From: Acidimicrobiaceae bacterium
GTDB lineage: Bacteria; Actinomycetota; Acidimicrobiia; Acidimicrobiales; RAAP-2
Length of the DNA: 32,456 bases
Direction: 5' to 3'
NCBI GenBank assembly: GCA_003164275.1
Contig: PLSY01000161.1
Span: forward strand, 1 to 32,456
Shown: piece by piece, positions 24,279-31,954 of the stretch
How positions within the stretch are numbered: the stretch's first letter is position 1
Layout of the letters: each line of letters begins with the position of its first letter
Notes under the pieces: model-generated
Seen by the model: only the letters and a program-made list of their open reading frames with translations
Told to the model about the DNA's origin: nothing
The model's database searches: none
Made by a program: the position numbers and the translations under genes

Positions 24279-25082
24279 TCAGCCGAGGTAGGCATCGCGA
24301 ACCTCCGGGTTGGCCTGGATCTCGGCTGGTGAGCCTTCGGCCAAGACCTCGCCCCGCTGCAACACGACGATGCGGTCGCAGTGGGACATGACAAAGGAGA
24401 TGTCGTGCTCGACCAGCATGATGGCGCAGGTCTTCGCTTCCCTCAGCCGATGGATCACCGTGCTCAGGCGCTCGACCTCAGCGTCACCGAGACCCGACGT
24501 GGGCTCGTCCAGCAAGAGGAGCTTCGGTGATTCAGCCAGGGCCCGGCCTAGCTCGACCATGCGGGCGGTGCCGATGGGGAGCGAGCCGGCCATGGTCTGC
24601 CGGACGGGTTCGAGGCCGCACAACTCGACCACTTCGTCGATCTCCGAGCGGCGCCTGCGCTCGATCTTGCGTCGGGTGGGCAGCCCGACCAGGTCGGCCA
24701 GGATCCCTCCGCCCCCGCCTCGCCACTCGAGGGCGCAGAGGAGGTTCTCCTCCACGGTCAGCCGACCGAACACCTGCTGGCGCTGAAACGTCCGACGAAT
24801 GCCGGCTCGCGACCTCCACACGGTGGACCGGGCGGTGATGTCCTCGCCGTCGAAGGTGATGACCCCCCTGCTCGGCTCACGGATGCCCGACACGACGTCG
24901 AAGAAGGTTGTCTTGCCGGCACCGTTCGGGCCGATGAGGCCCAGGACCTCACCGCGGTCGACGCCCATGGACACGGCATTGAGCGCGATGACCCCTGAGA
25001 ACGTCACTTCGATCTCGCGCACCTGGAGGCCGCCGTCGGCACTCGAAGAGCTCGGCGCGGTCGCCTGATCTGTCTGCGTCAT
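24279..25082 (-). CDS. livG: LivG-type ABC transporter ATP-binding protein
   Basis: A 267-residue ABC ATPase of the LivG type. Seen: Walker A 'GPNGAGKTT', Q-loop region 'RRTFQRQQVFGRLTVEENL' (the LivG-typical 'FQ...F..LTV.EN'), Walker B 'LLLLDEPTSGL', switch His in 'LVEHDISFVMSHCDRIVVL', and the C-terminal 'EIQANPEVRDAYLG' of HAAT ATPases. The signature is LPIGTARMVELGRAL rather than LSGGQ, a variant known in this family. ATG 25082 has GGGGGAAG upstream; an upstream in-frame extension is not needed. It would pair with the LivF half of the fusion as the second nucleotide-binding domain. A minus-strand TATAGT (25167-25172) is a possible -10 box. Confidence 0.92.
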   Translation of the reverse strand: MTQTDQATAPSSSSADGGLQVREIEVTFSGVIALNAVSMGVDRGEVLGLIGPNGAGKTTFFDVVSGIREPSRGVITFDGEDITARSTVWRSRAGIRRTFQRQQVFGRLTVEENLLCALEWRGGGGGILADLVGLPTRRKIERRRRSEIDEVVELCGLEPVRQTMAGSLPIGTARMVELGRALAESPKLLLLDEPTSGLGDAEVERLSTVIHRLREAKTCAIMLVEHDISFVMSHCDRIVVLQRGEVLAEGSPAEIQANPEVRDAYLG

Positions 25083-25208
25083 CGCTTCCCCCGATTGAGC
25101 ATGGCCGTTCCCCGGTCTCTTGGAATCACTTGCCCCCCGATGCTCCACTGGCGTGTGGCCGGACGCACTATAGCCCTACGACGCGGGGTGAACATATTTA
25201 TTATGCGG

Positions 25209-26120
25209 TCACGTTCCGAGGTGCTGGATCACGTGGTCGTGGTACTGAGCGATGAAGGTTTTGGCCTCTTGTGCCGTCTTGCCCTCGCCATTCACCACAA
25301 GCCATGTCACCCCAAGACCCGCCGCGGCCTCGGCCAGTTCGAGGTGGGCTTTCATGCCCTCTTTGTCGGCTGCCCGGGGAAGCCAGTACATGACTTCGAT
25401 GGGTTCGGTTCGCCCAGCTTGCTGGGCGTACTCGTGGAGCTGTTCGAGCAGTCTGGCCAGGTCGTCGATCGACTCCATTACCGGTGACCGGAGGTGCTTG
25501 GCCGACTCTTTGGTATTGACCAAGGGCATCCAACCGCGCCCGTGCTCGACCACCCGGCGCATGGTCAGGCGACTGTTCCCTCCGAACCACAACCCCGGGT
25601 GAGGGGACTGGGCGGGAGCCGGGAAGGCCGTCACGTTGCGAGCCGACACCCCTGTGCCCTCATAGCTCATCGGCTCCGCCGTCCACGCCAGCTTCATCAC
25701 CTCGAGAGCCTCATCGAACAAGAGGTTGCGCTGGTCGAAGTCGACACCCAGGGCACGGAACTCCGTCTTCATATAGCCCGCGCCCATGCCGAGCTCCACC
25801 CGGCCGCCGGAAAGGACATCGAGCGAAGCGACCGACTTGGCCAGCAAGAAGGGGTTTCGATACGGCACCACGGCCAGGTAGGTCAGGAGTCGCAAGGTAG
25901 TGGTGGCCGCCGCCACCAGGGCCAGGCCCACGAAGGGATCGAGGGCGTCATGGCCACCCTGCTCGCGCCACGCCTGGGCCGGTGCGGGATGCTCGGTCAG
26001 CCAGGCGGCGTGGAACCCGGCCTCTTCAGCCAGGATGGCGAGATCGCACAAGTTCTGCCCGACCAGGAGATCGGGGCTCGGTGGCGCCTCATGGAAGGGA
26101 AAGCCGTAGGCGACTTTCAC
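25209..26120 (-). CDS. LLM-class (probably F420-dependent) oxidoreductase
   Basis: A 303-residue LLM-class enzyme of the shorter type. Seen: 'KVAYGFPFHEAPP', 'AGFHAAWLTEHPAP' (TEHP in place of EHH), 'RLLTYLAVVPYRNPFLLAKSVASLDVLSGGRVELGMGAGY' region (about 78-118), 'GLWFGGNS', and a C-terminal 'GVTWLVVNGEG'. The length and 'LGMGAGYMKTEF' resemble F420-dependent LLM oxidoreductases of actinobacteria, which is family inference. Start: GTG 26120 is chosen because the barrel's first strand starts there; its ribosome site is weak and upstream codons overlap the aldolase gene. It follows the class II aldolase-like gene by 49 nt and is likely in that operon. Confidence 0.87.
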   Translation of the reverse strand: MKVAYGFPFHEAPPSPDLLVGQNLCDLAILAEEAGFHAAWLTEHPAPAQAWREQGGHDALDPFVGLALVAAATTTLRLLTYLAVVPYRNPFLLAKSVASLDVLSGGRVELGMGAGYMKTEFRALGVDFDQRNLLFDEALEVMKLAWTAEPMSYEGTGVSARNVTAFPAPAQSPHPGLWFGGNSRLTMRRVVEHGRGWMPLVNTKESAKHLRSPVMESIDDLARLLEQLHEYAQQAGRTEPIEVMYWLPRAADKEGMKAHLELAEAAAGLGVTWLVVNGEGKTAQEAKTFIAQYHDHVIQHLGT

Positions 26121-26169
26121 TGATCGTCCGCAACCGGGTGCGCCCAATTCCGCCGGCGCCCCGGTCCCG

Positions 26170-26907
26170 TCATCGGGCCGAGTCCAGCAGTGTCGGGTCG
26201 GCCACCAGCTCGGCGCGGACCATCGACTCCCAGAACCCGATGAAGCGGTTACCGTCACTCTGACGGAAGACCTCGGCCACCGGGCCGGTCAGAGGTGTGC
26301 CCCCGCCAAGCGCCTCGACATGCCAGGCGCTGCGGCACCGCTGCTCCAGGGCCACCGCCCGTTGATGGACGGCTCGGATCGACTTGCCCAAGACGAACAC
26401 GCCGTGGTTGGCCAAGAGGGCGAGGTCTGCCCCACCCATGGCCTTGACCGCGGACTGGGCGAAGGCGGAGTTGTTGACGCCGCCCGCGTACTCGTCGACC
26501 AAGACGAGTTCGCCACCACCCTGGGCCGAGCTCTGGTCGTAGACGGGTGGCACCCGTCCGGCGTCAGCCCAGATGGTGCCGTAGCGAGGATGGTTGTGCA
26601 TGGCGACCGTCACATCGTCACGCATCTTGTGCAGTTCGAGATGGAGCGGAATGCCGAGGGGAGCCGGCCAGTCCCCCTCGAGGACGTTGCCGTCGATGTC
26701 GATGCGGATGACGTGCTCGGCCCGAAGCTCACTCCACAGCAGGTACCACGGGTTGCACAAGAAGGTCCCGTCGGGCTGGCGGTAGGTGATGTGGCCGGCG
26801 ATGTGGTCGTCGTAGCCCTCACGCCAAAGTGTGCGCGCCAAGATGACTAACTCTTCGCGGGGCGTGAGGTCGGGGATCAACTTTTCGGCGGTGGGGGTGA
26901 ACTGCAT
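26170..26907 (-). CDS. Class II aldolase/adducin-family protein (copy 2)
   Basis: A 245-residue paralogue of the protein at 15491-16240: both share 'ELxxLARxLWREGYxDHxxGHxTYRxxDG', 'VIRIDxDGNxLxG', 'LHLEFHK/LHLELHK' and 'HxHPRYxTxW'. Metal ligands are H104/H106 in 'AMHNHPRY' and H168 in 'LANHGVFVLG', with Glu91 in 'LHLELHK'. The region 'AQGGGELVLVDEYAGGVNN' is where the copies differ most, so substrate range may differ. The start at 26907 has an excellent AGGAGG. It begins 8 nt after the amidohydrolase stop codon and is followed by the LLM oxidoreductase gene. Confidence 0.88.
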   Translation of the reverse strand: MQFTPTAEKLIPDLTPREELVILARTLWREGYDDHIAGHITYRQPDGTFLCNPWYLLWSELRAEHVIRIDIDGNVLEGDWPAPLGIPLHLELHKMRDDVTVAMHNHPRYGTIWADAGRVPPVYDQSSAQGGGELVLVDEYAGGVNNSAFAQSAVKAMGGADLALLANHGVFVLGKSIRAVHQRAVALEQRCRSAWHVEALGGGTPLTGPVAEVFRQSDGNRFIGFWESMVRAELVADPTLLDSAR

Positions 26908-26915
26908 GGGTCCTC

Positions 26916-28109
26916 CTAGGGTCGGATGGTGGCGGGGAGCGGATGACGGAAGAGCTTGGCGGCGTTCTCGCAGCACATAGCCCGGAGCTCGTCGTCGGGA
27001 AGGTGGCCCCAGGTCTGCTCGATGACCGTTTGGGTGTCGGGCCAGGTCCCGTCGCCGTGGGGGTAGTCGGTTTCGACCATGATGTTCTCGACCCCGATGC
27101 GGTGGCGGGTGACGATAGTCGAGGGGTCGTCGAGTGTGCAGAACCAGAAGTTCCGCTTCAGCACCTCGGCCGGACGCTCATCCCAGCCCAGTCCGTAACC
27201 CGAGCGGTCGATGATGTTGTCGAGCCGGTCGAGGAGCATGGCCACCCAGCCGATGCCACCCTCCGACATGGCGATCTTCAGTTCCGGGTAGCGGATGGTC
27301 CAACCTGACCACAGCCACTCGGCACAGGCGGTGAGCGACAGCTGACCGAACAGTGTGGCGCCGAGCACCATGGCTGGGGCGCCGGGGGGCATGTCAGCAA
27401 TGCCCGACGAGCCGACATGGAGACTGATGACCGTCTCGGTCTCGGCACAGGCCTCCATGATGGGCTTCCAGTACTCGTCGAACAGCGAAGGGAAGCCGAT
27501 CCGGTGTGGCCGTTCGGGCAGGGCCACGGACTTGAAGCCACGCGCGGCATTGCGGCGGATCTCGGCTGCGCCCTCCTCAGGGTCGGAGAGGAACGTGATG
27601 CCGAGGGGGATGATGCGCTCGGGATAGGGCGAGTACCACTCGTCGAAGAGCCAGTCGTTCCACGCCTTGGTGGTGGCGAGACCCAGTTGCTCATCAGTGG
27701 CCGTCGAGAACACCCGCCCGCAGAATCCGGTGATCTGGGAAGGGAAGTTGAGCGAGGCCCATACCCCGTTGATATCCATGTCACGGATGCGGGCGTCGAT
27801 GTCCCAGCATCCCTTTCGCATCTGGTCGAAGCGGAACGGCTCGACGGCCACGCTCTCCGGTCGCCGCCCCGCCACTGCGTTCATGCCCACTTGTGAGTAC
27901 TGCTTGCCGTCGAACGACCAGACTTGGCGGCCCTCGGCATTCTCTATGATCCGAGGCGCCTGGTCCTGGAAGGCGGCCGGCAGGCGACCCTCGAACATGT
28001 CGGGCGGCTCCACCAGATGGTCGTCCACGCTGATCACCGTGTAGCGAACCTCACGTGGCTCGGGCTCGGGATTGAACAAAACCGGGTCAAGCTCCTCCGC
28101 GATGGCCAT
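26916..28109 (-). CDS. Amidohydrolase-2 family metal-dependent hydrolase/decarboxylase (copy 2)
   Basis: A 397-residue amidohydrolase-2 protein, paralogue of 16305-17606. Shared blocks: 'ISVDDHLVEPPDMFEGRLPAAFQDQAP' region, 'IRDMDINGVWASLNF', 'GAAEIRRNAARGF', 'ETVISLHVGSSG', 'PELKIAMSEGGIGWV', 'FWFCTLDDPS' and 'VENIMVETDYPHGDGTWPD'. DxH replaces HxH at the first metal site as in copy 1; the later His and Asp ligands are present. An AGGGGGAGG site precedes ATG 28109. It is the first gene of a minus-strand operon amidohydrolase -> aldolase-like -> LLM oxidoreductase and divergent from the CoA-transferase gene. Function is likely a decarboxylation or hydrolytic ring/side-chain cleavage. Confidence 0.88.
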   Translation of the reverse strand: MAIAEELDPVLFNPEPEPREVRYTVISVDDHLVEPPDMFEGRLPAAFQDQAPRIIENAEGRQVWSFDGKQYSQVGMNAVAGRRPESVAVEPFRFDQMRKGCWDIDARIRDMDINGVWASLNFPSQITGFCGRVFSTATDEQLGLATTKAWNDWLFDEWYSPYPERIIPLGITFLSDPEEGAAEIRRNAARGFKSVALPERPHRIGFPSLFDEYWKPIMEACAETETVISLHVGSSGIADMPPGAPAMVLGATLFGQLSLTACAEWLWSGWTIRYPELKIAMSEGGIGWVAMLLDRLDNIIDRSGYGLGWDERPAEVLKRNFWFCTLDDPSTIVTRHRIGVENIMVETDYPHGDGTWPDTQTVIEQTWGHLPDDELRAMCCENAAKLFRHPLPATIRP

Positions 28110-28432
28110 TCGACCTCCCCCTCCCGGGGTGGCAGTGGCACACCCGGGATAGATCCCACACGACCGCGCTCGCGTCCGTATCCCTCAGCCTAGAGGCGAC
28201 GGGACCACCTTAGAGGTCTCCCACAGGGCCGCACAAGCCCAGGCGACGGGCCATTCGCCCGTCCATCGGCCCGTTCGGGACACCCGTTGGCCAATGGCCG
28301 CCGATGGTAACTTGGCACCGCCACCGGGAGCCGGGCCATGGCCCAGGCGAAGGCCGACGGTCACTCACCGGTTGACCTCCGCATCGATCAGCGGGGACGG
28401 AGCGAAGGTGCGAACGAAGAACGGGGAACTGC
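28110..28432. other. Divergent intergenic region with a hairpin and direct repeats
   Basis: No gene is supported. It contains the inverted repeat GGGAT-AG-ATCCC (28146-28157), two TAGAGG direct repeats 20 bp apart (28191-28196 and 28211-28216), the palindrome TTGGCCAA (28287-28294) and a plus-strand TAACTT (28308-28313) as a weak -10. It probably carries the promoters of both the amidohydrolase operon and the CoA-transferase gene. Neither IclR-type inverted repeat seen at 1662 and 10146 is present. Confidence 0.4.
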
Positions 28433-30742
28433 ATGCTTGAGGGAGTCCGGGTCATCGACCTCACGACGGAGATTGCCGGTCCGTACTGCACGAAGGTCCT
28501 GGCCGACGCAGGAGCCGATGTGGTGAAAGTGGAGCCAGTGACCGGAGACCCCATGCGGGAATGGGGTTCGGGGGCCCTCTTCGAGTTCTTGAACACCTCC
28601 AAGCGCTCGATCAACGGTGGCTGGGAGTACCTGGTCGAGGCGGCCGACATCCTGGTGGCCGACACCCCCTTGGAGATCGACGAGCTCATGGCCGCCCATC
28701 CCGGACTGGTGGTCGTGACCATCACCCCGTTCGGGTGCGACGGCCCATGGGCCGGGCGGCCGAGCACCGAGTTCACCCTCCAGGCGGCCTGTGGGTCGAC
28801 CGGCCAACGGGGACTCCCCGAGCAGCCGCCACTGTCGGCCGGGGGCCGGATCGGTGAGTGGGTCACCGGCACGTACGCCGCCCTTGGGACAATCGCCGCC
28901 TACCGGGAGGCCACGCGAAGCGGTCTGGGTGAGCACGTCGACGTGGCCATGCTCGACTGCATGGCCGTGACCATGATCACCTACTCATCAGTGTTCGCGT
29001 CATTCTCCGGTTGGCCCGAGCAGCACGGCACGGGACGGGTCATCGAGGTGCCGTCGGTCGAGCCGACCAAGGACGGCTACGTCAACGTGACCACTAACAG
29101 CGCCCAACAGTTCCAGGACTTCTTGATCATGATCGGACGACCCGACCTCCTGGCCGACGAGGAGCTGCCCAACGCCACGCTTCGGTTCGCCCGCCGCGAC
29201 GAGTTCTTGGGCATCGTGGCCGACTACACGACCGACCACACCACCGAAGAGTTCCTCGATCAGGCCGCACTCCTGCGTATCCCCTCGGGTCCGGTCCTCG
29301 ACGGGTCAACCGTCCCCACCTTCGAGCAGTTCGAGGCCCGAGGGGTCTTCCAGACAAGTCCTTCTGGCCGATTCGTCCAACCCCGTGTCCCGTTCTCCAT
29401 CTCCGGCACCGGGGCCCGGCCCTTCGAGCCGGCCCCCGACAACGGCCAGGACGCCGGATCGGTCGACTGGTCGGCCCTTCGTCCCTCGGAGGTCAAGACC
29501 AAGGACGGCGATGGGTGGCATCTCCCGCTCCACGGCATTCGGGTCATCGACTGCACAGCGTGGTGGGCTGGGCCGGCGGCAACCAACGTCCTGGCCTGCC
29601 TCGGAGCCGACGTCATCAAAGTCGAGTCGGTGAAGCGCCCGGACTACATGCGCTTCGCCAGCGCCAAACCACCGACCGAACCGGACTGGTGGGAGTGGGG
29701 CCCGCTATTCCACGGTGTCAATGTCGGAAAGCGAGGGATCACCCTCGACCTCACAGCCCCTGATGGCGTGGCCGCCTTCGAGCGGCTGGTGGAGACGGCC
29801 GACATGCTTGTCGAGAACTACACACCGCGGGTGATGGAGCAGTTCGGCTTGGGCTGGGACCGCCTCCACGAGGTGAACCCCGAACTGATCATGGTACGCA
29901 TGCCCGCCTTTGGCTTGAGCGGCCCGTGGAGGGACCGCACCGGCTTCGCCCAGACCATGGAGTGCCTGACGGGCATGGCGTGGCTCACCGGGTTCGCCGA
30001 TGGCCCACCGGTCCTGGTACGAGGGGCGTGTGACCCCTTGGCCGGCATGCACTCGGTCATCGCCGGCCTGCTGGCCCTCATCGAGCGGGACCAGACAGGT
30101 GGTGGGCGACTCGCCGAGACGGTCATGGTCGAGGCCGCTCTCAACGCCGCAGCCGAGCAGGTCGTCGAGTTCGGTGCCTCGGGCACGGTGCTCAAGCGAG
30201 ACGGGAACAGGGGGCCGGTCGCCGCCCCCCAGGGCGTCTACCCGTGCACCGGCGACGACGAATGGGTGGCCATCGCCGTCGCCACCGACGACCAGTGGCT
30301 CGCACTCCGTCGCTGCCTTGGGCACCCCGAGTGGGCCATGGGTGAGGAGTTCGCCTCTGCCACAGGCAGACGGCGCCTCCATGACCTGTTGGATGAGGCA
30401 CTGGCCAACTGGTCAAAGGGCCTCACTGCGTCAGACGCCGCCGACTTGCTCGAGTCGGCCGGGGTTCCGGCCGGCGTGGTTGTGGCCGGCCGGGACATCA
30501 TCGACAATCCGCAGCTCCGGTCCCGGGGCCTGTTCGAAACCGAGCACCACGCCACCACCGGCGATCATGAGATCCCCATGATGCCGTTCCGGTTCTCCCG
30601 AGTCGACCGATGGATGCGTTCGCCCTCGCCGACCCTCGGCCAGCACAACGATGAGGTTCTCCTCGAGATCGGCCTGGACGATGCGGCTATCGACGGACTT
30701 CGGGTCGCCGGCATCGTAGGCGAGGGTCTCGGCCGACCCTGA
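28433..30742 (+). CDS. Double CaiB/BaiF (class III) CoA-transferase, tandem-domain fusion
   Basis: A 769-residue protein with two family III CoA-transferase units in one chain. Unit 1 (about 1-350) starts 'LEGVRVIDLTTEIAGPYCTKVLADAGADVVKVEP'; unit 2 (about 365-769) starts 'LHGIRVIDCTAWWAGPAATNVLACLGADVIKVE' (regions only). The catalytic acid position is D175 in unit 1 ('VDVAMLDCM') and E567 in unit 2 ('ETVMVEAAL'). Single-unit family members form interlocked dimers that move CoA between carboxylates or racemise 2-methylacyl-CoA. The fusion could build an interlocked pseudo-dimer from one chain, with different substrates in the two sites. Start: ATG 28433 after GGGGA. Unit 1 is shorter than usual between about 50 and 110. 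Confidence 0.93.
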   Translation: MLEGVRVIDLTTEIAGPYCTKVLADAGADVVKVEPVTGDPMREWGSGALFEFLNTSKRSINGGWEYLVEAADILVADTPLEIDELMAAHPGLVVVTITPFGCDGPWAGRPSTEFTLQAACGSTGQRGLPEQPPLSAGGRIGEWVTGTYAALGTIAAYREATRSGLGEHVDVAMLDCMAVTMITYSSVFASFSGWPEQHGTGRVIEVPSVEPTKDGYVNVTTNSAQQFQDFLIMIGRPDLLADEELPNATLRFARRDEFLGIVADYTTDHTTEEFLDQAALLRIPSGPVLDGSTVPTFEQFEARGVFQTSPSGRFVQPRVPFSISGTGARPFEPAPDNGQDAGSVDWSALRPSEVKTKDGDGWHLPLHGIRVIDCTAWWAGPAATNVLACLGADVIKVESVKRPDYMRFASAKPPTEPDWWEWGPLFHGVNVGKRGITLDLTAPDGVAAFERLVETADMLVENYTPRVMEQFGLGWDRLHEVNPELIMVRMPAFGLSGPWRDRTGFAQTMECLTGMAWLTGFADGPPVLVRGACDPLAGMHSVIAGLLALIERDQTGGGRLAETVMVEAALNAAAEQVVEFGASGTVLKRDGNRGPVAAPQGVYPCTGDDEWVAIAVATDDQWLALRRCLGHPEWAMGEEFASATGRRRLHDLLDEALANWSKGLTASDAADLLESAGVPAGVVVAGRDIIDNPQLRSRGLFETEHHATTGDHEIPMMPFRFSRVDRWMRSPSPTLGQHNDEVLLEIGLDDAAIDGLRVAGIVGEGLGRP

Positions 30743-30798
30743 GCGACCGGGTCGGTCGGTAATCGGTATGCGACGTCGGGCCTGAGCCGCCGGTGCCC

Positions 30799-31620
30799 CT
30801 ACGAGCTGGGCTGGAAGGTGGTGGCGTCCACGTGGGGAAATGCGGCGTGGGTGCCGCCGTCGGCGATGATGCACTGGCCGGTCACGAACGAGGAGAGCTC
30901 GGAGACCAGGTAAACGAGCGGCCCGGCGATCTCGTCGGGCGTGCCGAAACGACCGAGGGGCATCCCGCCCCTCTTGGCCTGCTCGACCAGGTCGACACCC
31001 TCGGCCTCGTAGGTGGCGGCAACCCTGGGGGTGGCGATGCAGTCCGGGGCCACCGAGTTCACCCGGATGCCGAGAGGGCCCCACTCCTGGGACATGGTGC
31101 GAACGAGTCCCATGAGGCCGGCCTTGGCCGCCCCGTAGGCGGCGTGGTTGGCCGCTCCGTAGATGCCGCTCACCGAGGCCACCAAGGCGATGCGGCCGTC
31201 GGTCTTGTGGTCGATCATGTGGTGGGCGGCCGCCCGGCTCACATAGAGGTGCTGGGTCAGGTTCCTCGAGATGTCGAGCTGCCAGACCGCCTCGTCGATC
31301 TCGAAGAGCGTCTTCCAGGCGGCGAAGCCGACGATGTTGATCAGGATGTCGAGCTTGTCGCCGTGGAACGCGGCAGCCTGGTTCACAGCGTCGATAGCCT
31401 CGTCCTCGATGGTCACGTCCCCGCCGACGGTGCCCGCTTTCACGCCCAGGGACTCGACCTCGGCTGCCACCTTCTGGGCGTTCTCTGCAGAGAAGTCACC
31501 GACCACGACGTCGACGCCGGCCCTGGCCAATAACAAGCTCGTCGACCGTCCGATGCCCGAGCCCCCGCCGACCACGAGCGCCTTCTTCCCTTTGATGCCG
31601 AGAATGTTGTCGTCAGACAC
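30799..31620 (-). CDS. Short-chain dehydrogenase/reductase with NIVG variant
   Basis: A 273-residue SDR. Seen: 'VVGGGSGIGRS' cofactor loop, 'GDFSAENAQ' with Asp after beta-2 (NAD preference), 'INIVGFAAW' in the place of NNAG, catalytic Ser in 'LVASVSGIYG', YGAAK with Tyr and Lys, 'VAPDCIATPRV', and 'FVTGQCIIADGG' near the end. NNAG to NIVG changes the residue just after the catalytic-helix Asn, though the first Asn is kept. GTG 31620 with GAGGAG upstream. It is convergent with the CoA-transferase gene and divergent from the partial crotonase. Likely oxidises an alcohol intermediate of the pathway; substrate unknown. Confidence 0.9.
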   Translation of the reverse strand: MSDDNILGIKGKKALVVGGGSGIGRSTSLLLARAGVDVVVGDFSAENAQKVAAEVESLGVKAGTVGGDVTIEDEAIDAVNQAAAFHGDKLDILINIVGFAAWKTLFEIDEAVWQLDISRNLTQHLYVSRAAAHHMIDHKTDGRIALVASVSGIYGAANHAAYGAAKAGLMGLVRTMSQEWGPLGIRVNSVAPDCIATPRVAATYEAEGVDLVEQAKRGGMPLGRFGTPDEIAGPLVYLVSELSSFVTGQCIIADGGTHAAFPHVDATTFQPSS

Positions 31621-31954
31621 AGTGCTCTCCTCTTATCTCCCCACGTGGGAATCTGTGCACGTCGTCAGCCGATCGCTGGCGCCGGTCCCCCGACAGGCAA
31701 CCGGCAAGCTACCGCGACCAACACACTTCGGACAACCCGTCGGGCGGAGCCGGCCCTCGCCAACGTCAGGGAGGCATCTCGGCTCAGGACCGAGATCGAC
31801 CGTCGGGCCACGCCGCTGATCTTTCACCGTTCGCCTCACGCAAGGGCCTCCCTCCCCTTTCGAATGGCGAGCTTGAAATAGCATCCGATATCGTCGCCCG
31901 GGTCCAGGGGGAGTTGGTCCAGCGTGCGGCGCCCTCTCTCAACCACGGAGGAAC
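31621..31954. other. Divergent intergenic region with a CCCACGTGGG palindrome
   Basis: No gene is supported. It separates the SDR from the last crotonase and holds a perfect 10-bp palindrome CCCACGTGGG (31640-31649), 20 bp upstream of the SDR start, a possible operator. A related CCACGTGG occurs at about 10245-10252 in the CoA-ligase leader. TTGAAA (31874-31879) could be a -35 for the crotonase but lacks a matching -10. Confidence 0.4.

Noticed and set aside
26121..26258. A longer N-terminus for the LLM gene at 25209
   Set aside because: The upstream codons overlap the aldolase stop, are low-complexity and precede the barrel's first strand; GTG 26120 is the better start.
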